Origin: an uncultured Porphyromonadaceae bacterium
GTDB taxonomy: Bacteria > Bacteroidota > Bacteroidia > Bacteroidales > Muribaculaceae
Length of the DNA: 64,000 nucleotides
Direction: 5' to 3'
Assembly (NCBI GenBank): GCA_947175645.1
Contig: CAMWNP010000004.1
Coordinates: forward strand, 62,001 to 126,000
In this document: positions 1 to 7,800 of the stretch, piece after piece
Layout of the letters: each line of letters begins with the position of its first letter
Numbering within the stretch: position 1 is the stretch's first letter
Position numbers and translations under genes: made by a program
The notes under the pieces: generated by a model
Database searches by the model: none
Told to the model about the DNA's origin: nothing
What the model saw: the letters and a program-made list of their open reading frames with translations, nothing else

Positions 1-72
1 GATGACGTCACCGACACCTTTGTTGCCGATGCCCCATCCGTCAAGAATCATCAGAAGTGCTTTTTTTGCCAT
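1..72 (-). CDS. gpmI: 2,3-bisphosphoglycerate-independent phosphoglycerate mutase, N-terminal fragment
   Basis: Only the first 24 codons lie in the window; the gene runs off the left edge. The start ATG is at 72. The reading MAKKALLMILDGWGIG is the typical N-terminus of cofactor-independent phosphoglycerate mutase, where the Asp of LDGWG binds one of the two metal ions. The enzyme interconverts 3- and 2-phosphoglycerate in glycolysis. It lies 31 nt downstream of the 374-residue exported protein gene on the same strand, so it may be the last member of that transcript. The identification rests on this short motif alone. Confidence 0.85.
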   Translation of the reverse strand, partial: MAKKALLMILDGWGIGNKGVGDVI

Positions 73-103
73 TTTATTTCTAAGTTTTATATCGTTTGTT
101 ATT

Positions 104-1228
104 TCAGTTCTGTGTGAAGTTAAATGTCCCCGGTTCGGTTGCAGTCAGTATATTCCCTTCAGAATCAATGATTTCACCAACGTATGTCACAGATCCGCTC
201 CATCCTTTGGGTAAGGCGAAACGCGAATACGGCATATTCATGGAGAATGAGAGTATAGCCTCATCATAGAGTATGTTCTCCTCTCTCTCCACATATGCTT
301 CACCTCCTCCGGTCATCTGCAAAGGCTTTCCTGTTACAGTGTCAGTGAAGGATATTCGTGTGGTCAACCTGGTTTCAGGCATATTCTGAGCCGCGATGGT
401 AACATCGAAACCTACGGAATAGTTCTTTGGTGTTGCCGTGAGTGATTTTATTTCTGCAGTGCCCACGGTTCGCTGATCAGCCTTGAGGAGAATCTCTATC
501 TCTTTGCCGGCCACACATTCTCCGTCAATCCACACTTCATAGCGATAGGTTCCGGGGGTGAACACTGACCGCTGTGAATTCCCTGTCCCGGCAAGATAGT
601 CGTCAATGCCATCATAGGGATAAAATGTCATCCGCTGGGTAAAGGTGAAATCATCGCTGTCGTTGAATCGTTTGAGGTTGCCTCGCGGGTCATATAGTTT
701 CACGTAAACGCGCTTCTCTGTTTCTTCCGATGGGCCGTCATACAGTACCTGAGCATAGAGATAACGCATATCCGACGCATAGAACGGTGGGGTGCCAATA
801 ATGTCACCCCGCAACTCATTGGTGAATATCAGATCCTTGATTTTCAGAGTTGCGTTACGTCGCGGTGGCTCCACCACCGGCTCAGGAGTGGCAATCTTAA
901 CCTGTTCTTTCGCTTTTTTTGATGTACGGTTCTTCGGCGGAACGTATGACGACTCATTTCCCGGCACTCTGGCATTTGAGGATGATTTGAGTCGGGCTAT
1001 CCTGTCGTTATGCATGGGTATGCGCCTGCCTATCTCCTCTTTCTCCTGAACGGTAATGTCAGGCAGAGCGAGTGCAGCCGTAAGTTTCTTGACCGCAGCC
1101 TGATGCTGACCTATGGTGCCGTTCTCCAGTATGCGAGAACTGGAGCGAAGGGCCCGTGCGGCATCCGATGCTGAAACAGAAACCACCGATGTCACCAGAA
1201 TCAGTATTGCAAACAGAATCTTCTTCAT
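104..1228 (-). CDS. Exported protein of unknown function (374 aa)
   Basis: The N-terminus is a clear signal peptide (MKKILFAILILVTSVVSVSA), so the product is exported. Residues 22-120 are polar and basic, with a Pro/Lys-rich linker. The C-terminal two thirds look like all-beta modules: one around residues 125-250 contains VYVKLYDPRGNL and TYRYEVWIDGE, and a second follows at 255-370. I do not recognise a named family. The ATG overlaps the end of the upstream zinc-ribbon gene by 4 nt, which suggests translational coupling, and gpmI follows after 31 nt. There are no membrane segments after the signal peptide and no T9SS sorting tail. An envelope role is likely but unproven. Confidence 0.8.
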   Translation of the reverse strand: MKKILFAILILVTSVVSVSASDAARALRSSSRILENGTIGQHQAAVKKLTAALALPDITVQEKEEIGRRIPMHNDRIARLKSSSNARVPGNESSYVPPKNRTSKKAKEQVKIATPEPVVEPPRRNATLKIKDLIFTNELRGDIIGTPPFYASDMRYLYAQVLYDGPSEETEKRVYVKLYDPRGNLKRFNDSDDFTFTQRMTFYPYDGIDDYLAGTGNSQRSVFTPGTYRYEVWIDGECVAGKEIEILLKADQRTVGTAEIKSLTATPKNYSVGFDVTIAAQNMPETRLTTRISFTDTVTGKPLQMTGGGEAYVEREENILYDEAILSFSMNMPYSRFALPKGWSGSVTYVGEIIDSEGNILTATEPGTFNFTQN

Positions 1229-2037
1229 TCGTTTACTGTTGGAAGTTTAAACAACAAGGTTTGCCCCTCGTAAATCTCAACCGGGCATCCGTGGTCCGGG
1301 GTTCCCGATAATTCAAAGTTATAAACCTGATAATCGTCAGAACCGGTCTTCAATGGAAGGGTGATACGTGTTGACTCCCCGCCCTCCCAGACAAGGCGCA
1401 GCCGGAGAGAGGAGTCGTAAGGTCCGTAATATTTATATTTTATTGATGCCTGATTGTTCTGACAACTTACTACTGACACAAGAGTCTCCGCACCTTTGAG
1501 TCCTGATTTCAGCGACATGGCGTGGAGTTGGTTTTTCAGTTCAGTATTACCCGGACAGATGGAGTCGGCACGATGGTAATATCTCAAGGCATCATCCACA
1601 CTCCCGGCTATTTCGTATTGCGTTTCGGCAGCATGCATCCATCCCTCCAGAGCATCATCACGCTTGTTGTAGTATTGTTCTGCCAACTGCTCGTAACGAT
1701 TTACGTCGCCCCCGTAGTCCTCCATGGATTTAAGAACCCCACGTGCGGCTATAAGATATTGATAATCAGCAGATGACCCCTTATCCACAAGTTCTTCGAA
1801 AAGGTCAAGATCATTCACGGCCCGTACTCGTTTATTCACAAACCTGAATGTCAGGAAAAGGAAAAGTGCCACACACAAAAGCACCGCTACCGTGGCAATA
1901 ACCTTCCCAAAGGGATTGTACACAACCACTGTCGAAACTGAGTTCTGCGACTTTTTCCGGGGACGGAGCACAATTCCGCAATGGGGGCATACCCTACCCT
2001 TTCCGCCGGTTTCCTTAGCACAGTTCCTGCATATCAT
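1225..2037 (-). CDS. Zinc-ribbon membrane-anchored protein (270 aa)
   Basis: Residues 3-20 form a zinc ribbon with two CxxC pairs (MICRNC at Cys3/Cys6 and RVCPHC at Cys17/Cys20). A basic stretch and one transmembrane helix at about residues 46-66 follow. The distal part faces the other side of the membrane: a helical, TPR-like region (about 80-180, with paired A/Y positions) and a beta-rich end. The gene overlaps its upstream neighbour (Sua5 family) and its downstream neighbour (exported protein) by 4 nt each, so the three are probably co-translated. This architecture is common in Bacteroidales but has no assigned function that I know of. Confidence 0.8.
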   Translation of the reverse strand: MICRNCAKETGGKGRVCPHCGIVLRPRKKSQNSVSTVVVYNPFGKVIATVAVLLCVALFLFLTFRFVNKRVRAVNDLDLFEELVDKGSSADYQYLIAARGVLKSMEDYGGDVNRYEQLAEQYYNKRDDALEGWMHAAETQYEIAGSVDDALRYYHRADSICPGNTELKNQLHAMSLKSGLKGAETLVSVVSCQNNQASIKYKYYGPYDSSLRLRLVWEGGESTRITLPLKTGSDDYQVYNFELSGTPDHGCPVEIYEGQTLLFKLPTVNE

Positions 2038-2642
2038 GATTCCAGCACTCCTTTCCCCTGACGGACGATAACGGGGTTGCCGGAGTCCGTAATGTCAACT
2101 ACAGTGGTTGGTGCATCCGGGGCATCCCCTCCGTCAATCATATATCTTATGTCGCTGTTCTCATAGTGGAGGGCAATTTCCTCAGGTGTGAGCAAACGGT
2201 CACCGTCAGGGACAATGGTGGTTGAGAGCAGAGGATTGCCGAGCGCCTCTGCCAGACGGCAGGCTATGGGGTTATCAGGCACACGCACGCCAACCTGCTT
2301 CCTCCCCTTGAATGCCTTTGGTAGCGTGGTGGATGCCGGAAGAATGAATGTGAACGGTCCGGGGAGAATGTCACGCATAATCTTGTATGCCGTGTTGTCT
2401 ATCCGGGCATAACGCGCTGCCTGCGACAAGGAATCGCACACCACGGAAAGAGTGTTCTTCTGAGGATTTATCCCTTTTAGCGCACATATCCGCTCTACGG
2501 CACGATTACTGAGAGCATCACATCCTATGGCATAGTAACTGTCAGTGGGATAGATTATAAGCCCCCCGTCACGCAATTCCTCAACCAAGGAGTCCACGAA
2601 CTTCTCGTTGATACTGGTGGGATACATTTTCAGAATTCTCAT
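2034..2642 (-). CDS. Sua5/YciO/YrdC family protein (L-threonylcarbamoyladenylate synthase type)
   Basis: The YrdC domain spans the whole 202-residue protein. It contains LIIYPTDSYYAIGCD, the KGINPQKNTLSVVCD segment and VGVRVPDNP, which fit nucleotide and bicarbonate/threonine binding in this family. TsaC/Sua5 enzymes make threonylcarbamoyl-AMP for the t6A37 modification of tRNA; the YciO branch is less well characterised. An upstream ATG would extend the protein by 43 residues into der, but the MRILKMYP start at 2642 gives a normal-length domain. There is no C-terminal Sua5 domain. It follows der at 80 nt and overlaps the zinc-ribbon gene by 4 nt. Confidence 0.85.
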   Translation of the reverse strand: MRILKMYPTSINEKFVDSLVEELRDGGLIIYPTDSYYAIGCDALSNRAVERICALKGINPQKNTLSVVCDSLSQAARYARIDNTAYKIMRDILPGPFTFILPASTTLPKAFKGRKQVGVRVPDNPIACRLAEALGNPLLSTTIVPDGDRLLTPEEIALHYENSDIRYMIDGGDAPDAPTTVVDITDSGNPVIVRQGKGVLES

Positions 2643-2722
2643 TGTGAGTGCGATTGGTCGTTGAAATTTACAAGTTATGCCCGTGGACCATAACCGACAG
2701 TCCACAGGCATAACAATGGGGA

Positions 2723-4039
2723 TTATTTTTCGCGCATGAACACGTTTATAGGTGTTCCGGAAAAGTCCCAATGGGCACGTATTTTGTTTTCAAGATATCT
2801 GCGGTATGGTTCTTTCACCCATTGCGGAAGGTTGCAGAAAAATATGAATGTGGGAACAGGAGATCCTTTTAGCATGGTTATATACTTGATCTTCACATAT
2901 TTCCCTTTGTTTGCGGGAGGTGGATATGCCGCAATCTCTTCCTGCATCACTGTGTTCAACTGATGGGTGGGCACGATGCGCTTGCGGTTCTCGTAGACCT
3001 GGACTGCCGTTTCAAGCACCTTGAATATACGTTGTTTTGTCAATGCCGAACCGAAGATAATGGGAAAATCCGTGAAGGGAGCGAATTTGTCACGTATCGC
3101 TTTCTCCATGGTCTTGATCGCTTCCTGTGATTTATCTTCTACAAGATCCCACTTGTTGACACACACCACCAGTCCCTTTTTGTTCTTGGCTATCAGGGAG
3201 AATATGTTCGCATCCTGAGCCTCGATTCCGCGGGTGGCGTCAATCATCAGAATACACACATCAGAAGCCTCTATGGCCCGTATTGACCGGATAACGGAAT
3301 AGTACTCGATATCCTCGTTGACTTTAGCCTTTTTTCGGATTCCGGCCGTATCAACAAGATAGAAGTCAAAACCGTACTTGTTGTAACGGGTATAGATGCT
3401 GTCGCGTGTCGTACCGGCTATATCGGTTACAATGTGACGGTCTTCTCCGATGAAGGCATTTATGATTGATGATTTTCCGGCATTGGGGCGTCCCACAATG
3501 GCAAACTTGGGTATTTCGTCGAGTTGCTCGCCATCATCCTCCTTTTCAGGAAGTTTTTTCACAACCTCATCCAGAAGGTCACCGGTTCCGTAGCCGCTTA
3601 CGGCTGAAACCGGGAAAGGTTCACCAAGACCGAGGCTGTAGAATTCCGGCACATTATAGAGCCAGTCGTTGGAGTCAACTTTATTGGCCACAAGAATCAC
3701 CGGTTTGCGTGACTTGCGGAGAATTTCGGCCACATGGTCATCAAGATCGGTGACACCGTTCATGGCGTCAACCACAAAAAGTATCTCGTCGGCCTGCTCT
3801 ATGGCCAGGTTTACCTGTTTGTTGATTTCGCTTTCGAAGATATCCTCGGAGTTCACGACCCAGCCGCCGGTGTCGACGATGGAGAATTCCTTTCCGTTCC
3901 AGTCGACCTTGCCATATTGACGGTCACGTGTAGTACCGGCAGTGTCATCCACTATCGCCGTACGTGTGCGGGTCAGTCGGTTGAAGAGGGTTGATTTACC
4001 CACGTTCGGACGTCCCACTATTGCTACTAATTGTCCCAT
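2723..4039 (-). CDS. der: Ribosome-assembly GTPase Der (EngA)
   Basis: This is a tandem GTPase of 438 residues, the usual length. The first P-loop GRPNVGKS is at 9-16 with NKVD at 119-122. The second P-loop GRPNAGKS is at 183-190 with NKWD near 293. The C-terminal KH-like domain (about 350-438) ends in [19 protein letters not shown]-type sequence typical of Der. It matures the 50S subunit. The gene sits between era and the Sua5 family gene on one strand. A TAACTTTG box lies just upstream (4090-4097), so it can have its own promoter. Confidence 0.97.
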   Translation of the reverse strand: MGQLVAIVGRPNVGKSTLFNRLTRTRTAIVDDTAGTTRDRQYGKVDWNGKEFSIVDTGGWVVNSEDIFESEINKQVNLAIEQADEILFVVDAMNGVTDLDDHVAEILRKSRKPVILVANKVDSNDWLYNVPEFYSLGLGEPFPVSAVSGYGTGDLLDEVVKKLPEKEDDGEQLDEIPKFAIVGRPNAGKSSIINAFIGEDRHIVTDIAGTTRDSIYTRYNKYGFDFYLVDTAGIRKKAKVNEDIEYYSVIRSIRAIEASDVCILMIDATRGIEAQDANIFSLIAKNKKGLVVCVNKWDLVEDKSQEAIKTMEKAIRDKFAPFTDFPIIFGSALTKQRIFKVLETAVQVYENRKRIVPTHQLNTVMQEEIAAYPPPANKGKYVKIKYITMLKGSPVPTFIFFCNLPQWVKEPYRRYLENKIRAHWDFSGTPINVFMREK

Positions 4040-4089
4040 AGTTGATTAGTTGTTGGTGATCAGTGTAACCTGGTGCGGCACACTCACCA

Positions 4090-4097
4090 CAAAGTTA
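4090..4097 (-). promoter_or_regulatory. Bacteroidetes -7 promoter box for der
   Basis: On the minus strand this reads TAACTTTG, a perfect match to the Bacteroidetes -7 consensus TAnnTTTG. It lies 50 nt upstream of the der start in the era-der gap. I see no clear -33 element. Confidence 0.5.
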
Positions 4098-4121
4098 GGA
4101 AAATTTTCGTGTCCGTCCAAA

Positions 4122-5012
4122 TTATTCGATATATCCGAAGGATTTGAGTTTGTTCTCGCGGTTACGCCAGTTGCTTTCCACCTTGACGAACATCTCCAGA
4201 TAAACACGTTTGTCAAAGAATTTCTCGATATCCTTACGGGCTTCGGTGCCAACTTTCTTCAACATCGAGCCACCTTTGCCTATGATGATACCTTTCTGTG
4301 AATCACGCTCCACATAAATCACCGCCATGATGTGGATGGCATTTTCCGATTCCTCGAACTTCTCCACGATAACCTCCACTGAGTATGGAATTTCCTTGTC
4401 GTAGTTCAAAAGGATTTTCTCGCGGATGATTTCGGTCACAAAGAAACGGGCAGGTTTGTCAGTGAGTGCGTCTTTGCCGAAATAAGGGGGTGAAGGAGGA
4501 AGCAGTTCCACAATTCTGTTCTGCAGATTGATGACATTGAAATCCTCAAGCGCGGATATCGGGAACACCTCGGCATTGGGGAGCAACTGTTTCCATTTCT
4601 CAACAATTCCGTTAAGGTCGTCCTGTCCTTTAAGAAGGTCAATCTTATTTATCACCAGCAATACGGGAATTGTTTCCTGAGAAACTTTTTTCAGGAACTC
4701 CTCATTTTTTGTCGGGTCCTCAACCACGTCAGTCACATATAGTAGCACATCGGCATCCTTCAGCGCACCTTCGGAGAACCCGAGCATACTTTCCTGAAGT
4801 TTGTATTTGGGGGCGAGCACACCGGGAGTATCGGAGAAAACAATCTGATATTCAGGGGTGTTGACTATACCCATTATGCGGTGACGTGTTGTCTGTGCTT
4901 TAGAGGTTATGATACTTACGCGCTCACCAACGAGGCGGTTCATCAATGTTGATTTGCCAACGTTAGGATTACCCACGATGTTGACAAAACCGGCTTTATG
5001 TTCTTGTGCCAT
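4122..5012 (-). CDS. era: GTPase Era
   Basis: The protein has 296 residues, the normal Era length. The P-loop GNPNVGKS is at 14-21, the switch and DTPG motif follow, then NKIDLL. The C-terminal KH domain carries GKGG at 245-248, which binds the 3' end of 16S rRNA. Era checks 30S assembly. It lies between fabH and der on the minus strand; the order DUF177-rpmF-fabH-era-der is a familiar Bacteroidetes arrangement. The frameshifted VOC gene interrupts the fabH-era gap here. Confidence 0.97.
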   Translation of the reverse strand: MAQEHKAGFVNIVGNPNVGKSTLMNRLVGERVSIITSKAQTTRHRIMGIVNTPEYQIVFSDTPGVLAPKYKLQESMLGFSEGALKDADVLLYVTDVVEDPTKNEEFLKKVSQETIPVLLVINKIDLLKGQDDLNGIVEKWKQLLPNAEVFPISALEDFNVINLQNRIVELLPPSPPYFGKDALTDKPARFFVTEIIREKILLNYDKEIPYSVEVIVEKFEESENAIHIMAVIYVERDSQKGIIIGKGGSMLKKVGTEARKDIEKFFDKRVYLEMFVKVESNWRNRENKLKSFGYIE

Positions 5013-5127
5013 TGTTCTTTAGTTTAGGTTATCCACATCACGACGCTGCGCCGGGCGTTTCCCGAACTGCCGGATGTATCATTATAACAAAGATTTTGAC
5101 GGTTGGGTTCAGTGTGGCGGACTGCTC

Positions 5128-5510
5128 TTATTCCGTAATCTCAATTATGATGTTCTCAAAACCCCGTATGCAACTCTCGTAATATCCGTCGCCGGTGATG
5201 CGTGGTCCGCTTAGAATTTCATAACCATCTTTGGCGAGTATGGCGGTAAGTCTGTCAACCTCTTGTACGGAACCAACACTTAAGGCCATGTGGATATATC
5301 CTTGACGATATGGATTAAACTCAAGGGGCTCAATCTCTTCTCTATTCATAATTTCCACTTTTCCTCCATCCGGAAAAGTCAGAAAATAGGTTTTCAACCC
5401 GGTTTTAGGATTGTGATATAACTGGTTTGGAACAGTCGCAAAGTATTTTCTGAAAAACCTTCAGCACCCTCCAGATCTTTTACATATATTGCGATATGAT
5501 GTAGTTTCAT
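5128..5510 (-). pseudogene. VOC (glyoxalase-like) family protein with a one-base frameshift
   Basis: Translation from the ATG at 5510 gives MKLHHIAIYVKDLEGAEGF, a typical VOC N-terminus, and then runs to a stop. Shifting frame at the run of five A residues (5453-5457, T residues in the coding strand) restores a continuous reading: FFRKYFATVPNQLYHNPKTG joins LKTYFLTFPDGG and the rest of the domain (IHMALSVGSVQEVDRL) to the stop at 5128. A sixth base in that homopolymer would give an intact protein of about 127 residues. VOC proteins bind a metal and include glyoxalases, dioxygenases and resistance proteins; the substrate cannot be told. It is either a recent pseudogene or a homopolymer sequencing error. 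Confidence 0.85.
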
Positions 5511-5556
5511 TGAGCAAATTTACATATTTCCTCCGGGATACGAAAAATCTTAAAAG

Positions 5557-5588
5557 GCCGTGTCAAAATCATTCATTCTGACACAGCC
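5557..5588 (-). terminator. Rho-independent-type terminator after fabH
   Basis: Inverted repeat GGCCGTGTCA / TGACACAGCC with a 12-nt loop. On the minus strand it is followed by TTTT and a further T-rich stretch. It lies 35 nt after the fabH stop and belongs to the family of TGTGTCA hairpins found elsewhere in the window. Confidence 0.65.
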
Positions 5589-5622
5589 TCTTAGTGAAAA
5601 TTTCGTTGGGGGAGTTCCGGGT

Positions 5623-6603
5623 TCAGCCCCAGATGAGGTAGAGCGCACCCCAGGTGAATCCTGCGCCGAAAGCGGTGAGGATTATGCGGTCACCCTTCTT
5701 AAGTTGGCCTTTGAATTCGTCAAGACACAAGGGGATTGAAGCAGCGGAGGTATTACCGTAGTGCTGGATGTTGACGAGCACTTTCTCCATCGGCATTTTA
5801 GCATGAGATGCCACAGCCTCGATGATGCGGAGGTTAGCCTGATGAGGAACAAGATAGTCAATGGTGTCAACGGTGAGTCCGTTACGCTCCATGACGCTCT
5901 TGGTTGAAGTGTACATGTCGGTGACAGCATTCTTGTAGACTGAGCGTCCCTCCTGATAAAGGAAGTGTTCGCCGGCGTCGAGAGTCTGCTGGGTGGTGGG
6001 ATGTACCGAGCCACCGCCACGCATCACCAGATAATCAAGTCCCTTGCCGTCAACGTGGAATTCGGCATCCATAACGCCAACGGGTTCCTCGGTTGGTTCA
6101 ACAAGAACGGCAGCCGCACCGTCGCCGAAAAGCGGACATGTGGCACGGTCGTTATAATTAACCATTGATGACATTTTCTCAGCGCAGACCACAACAACTT
6201 TCTTGCGCAGACCGGCCTTGACGTATGCTGCGGCATCCTCCAGGGCAACAATGAAACCGGCACAAGCGGCCTGGATGTCATAGGCGTAGGATTTCTTCAG
6301 CCCGCAGCCTTCAGCGATTATAGAGGCTGTGGAGGGGAAACGGTAGTCAGGATTGGAAGTGGCGCAGATAAGGAGTTCAATTTCCTCAGGAGCCACGCCT
6401 GTTTCCTTAAGGAGTTTCTCCACTGCCTTGATTCCTAAATAGGATGATCCGGCACCTTCTTTGCGGAGGATGCGGCGTTCCTTGATTCCGACGCGAGTGG
6501 TTATCCACTCGTCATTAGTATCTACCATTTTGGAGAGCATCTCGTTGTCGAGGATATCCTCGGGGACGTATGATGCGATTCCTGAAATTCTTGCGTTTAA
6601 CAT
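5623..6603 (-). CDS. fabH: Beta-ketoacyl-ACP synthase III
   Basis: Starting fatty-acid synthesis, this enzyme condenses acetyl-CoA with malonyl-ACP. The Cys-His-Asn triad is visible: Cys114 in QAACAGF, His254 in VPHQAN and Asn284 in GNTSAAS. I chose the start at 6603 (MLNARISGIASYVPE), which gives 326 residues, the usual length. A start at 6756 would add 51 residues with no FabH similarity. The gene is third in the DUF177-rpmF-fabH block, with a 242-nt gap from rpmF, and is closed by a hairpin at 5557-5588. Confidence 0.95.
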   Translation of the reverse strand: MLNARISGIASYVPEDILDNEMLSKMVDTNDEWITTRVGIKERRILRKEGAGSSYLGIKAVEKLLKETGVAPEEIELLICATSNPDYRFPSTASIIAEGCGLKKSYAYDIQAACAGFIVALEDAAAYVKAGLRKKVVVVCAEKMSSMVNYNDRATCPLFGDGAAAVLVEPTEEPVGVMDAEFHVDGKGLDYLVMRGGGSVHPTTQQTLDAGEHFLYQEGRSVYKNAVTDMYTSTKSVMERNGLTVDTIDYLVPHQANLRIIEAVASHAKMPMEKVLVNIQHYGNTSAASIPLCLDEFKGQLKKGDRIILTAFGAGFTWGALYLIWG

Positions 6604-6845
6604 ATCTGGGAAAATACTTTTAATAAACAAAAGATGGCTTGACCACTGAACAAACGCGGTTGAACCGGAGTGAAACATCAGCCTCTGACGGCCATAAGTT
6701 CCTGAGATGAAACCCGGGGAATGAAGGCTTCCGGAATGGCAACCGCTATGTAACAATACAACTCCAACATCTGCGTTTCAAGGGTTGCTTGCAACCTTGG
6801 GACGCAGGTGTGGAGAATATTGTAAGTTCAGTTAAGATGCCTTGA

Positions 6846-7031
6846 TTAAACAGTGGCTGCTTTTTCGATTACAACATGTCCGCGATAGAAGCCACATTCA
6901 GGGCAAACGCAGTGATAAACATGCCAAGAGCCACAGTTGGGGCAAACTGCCAGAGTGGGCATCGCTGCTTTGTCGTGAGTTCTACGTTTAGCAGTACGGG
7001 TCTTAGATTGTTTTCGTTTAGGATGTGCCAT
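6846..7031 (-). CDS. rpmF: 50S ribosomal protein L32
   Basis: A 61-residue basic protein starting MAHPKRKQSKTRTAKRR. It has two CxxC pairs (CPNC and CPEC) forming the L32 zinc ribbon, so it is the zinc-binding form. The gene lies 15 nt downstream of the DUF177 gene, as in many bacteria where the two are co-transcribed. Confidence 0.96.
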   Translation of the reverse strand: MAHPKRKQSKTRTAKRRTHDKAAMPTLAVCPNCGSWHVYHCVCPECGFYRGHVVIEKAATV

Positions 7032-7046
7032 TTCGATTATTGGTTT

Positions 7047-7628
7047 TTAGTTGTTATCAGAAAGTTTTTTTAGTTCATCCCACCGGGGATCTGTCGGGGT
7101 TTCTGCGCCTGCTGAATCCATTGAATCCATTTCGTCGATGAGTTGGTCTTCCAGAGAAGTGTCGTCATCGCCGTTGCCGCTGCGGTGTTTTTTGAGCAGG
7201 GCACTCATTGCTCTGTTGCACTTACCCATAGGGTGGACATGCTTGATAGGTATAGCCAGCATGACAGTGTCATAAAGCATGTATGCGACATTGAGATAGT
7301 TGTCCGATTCCGGAATCTCAAGGAGTTCATCGCTTGCATCATTGTAACTGTCGCCGTATTTGACCACCACATGATAAGCAGTTTCAATGGGAATCACCAG
7401 ATCATCCAGGCAGCGGTCACACAACACTGTGACTTCACCTTCGACGGCAAAGGTAAGGTCATAGAAATCGCCCGTGTTGTTCACGGCGAGATCCACTGTG
7501 AGATTCGCATCACGGATGTCATTGTTCTCCATATTCACGAAGAACTGCTTGCCCAGTTTGTAAACGAACTCGTTTATTCCTTTGGGCATGCTTTTGAGCA
7601 TAAGTTTGTATTCAGTAAACTTTCCCAC
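7047..7628 (-). CDS. DUF177 (YceD-type) protein
   Basis: The 193-residue protein has the DUF177 signature CDRCLDDL and a later GKCNRAM segment. In other bacteria YceD-type proteins affect 23S rRNA accumulation, and the gene is almost always beside rpmF, as here. The C-terminal end is acidic with a Pro-Arg-Trp (TDPRWDELKKL) tail that is common in this family. A strong promoter (7656-7685) lies just upstream, so this is the first gene of the rpmF-fabH run. Confidence 0.88.
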   Translation of the reverse strand: MGKFTEYKLMLKSMPKGINEFVYKLGKQFFVNMENNDIRDANLTVDLAVNNTGDFYDLTFAVEGEVTVLCDRCLDDLVIPIETAYHVVVKYGDSYNDASDELLEIPESDNYLNVAYMLYDTVMLAIPIKHVHPMGKCNRAMSALLKKHRSGNGDDDTSLEDQLIDEMDSMDSAGAETPTDPRWDELKKLSDNN

Positions 7629-7655
7629 GGCTTAATGTCGGTTGAAAAAACTTTG

Positions 7656-7685
7656 CAAAGTTACGTTATTTTTTTTAATTATCAA
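7656..7685 (-). promoter_or_regulatory. Bacteroidetes promoter of the DUF177-rpmF-fabH run
   Basis: On the minus strand a TTG (-33 type) is followed by a 19-nt spacer and TAACTTTG (-7). Both element sequence and spacing match the Bacteroidetes sigma consensus. Transcription would start about 20 nt before the DUF177 ATG. Confidence 0.7.
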
Positions 7686-7744
7686 CGTTTTGCATGAAAT
7701 ATTTTTACACCTATTTTTATTTTGGATGCAGATGACAGATGGCG

Positions 7745-7775
7745 AAGGCGCACCGTGATTGTTCCGGCGCGCCTT
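7745..7775 (-). terminator. Hairpin at the end of the six-gene exported-protein operon
   Basis: An 11-bp inverted repeat, AAGGCGCACCG / CGGCGCGCCTT with one weak pair and a 9-nt loop, lies 26 nt after the last stop of the operon. There is no T-run, so it may stabilise the 3' end instead of terminating alone. Confidence 0.45.
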
Positions 7776-7800
7776 ACCTTGTGATTTCTTATAACTGAAG

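Noticed and set aside
2643-2771. Upstream extension of the Sua5/YrdC gene
   Set aside because: It overlaps der and adds 43 residues without family similarity.
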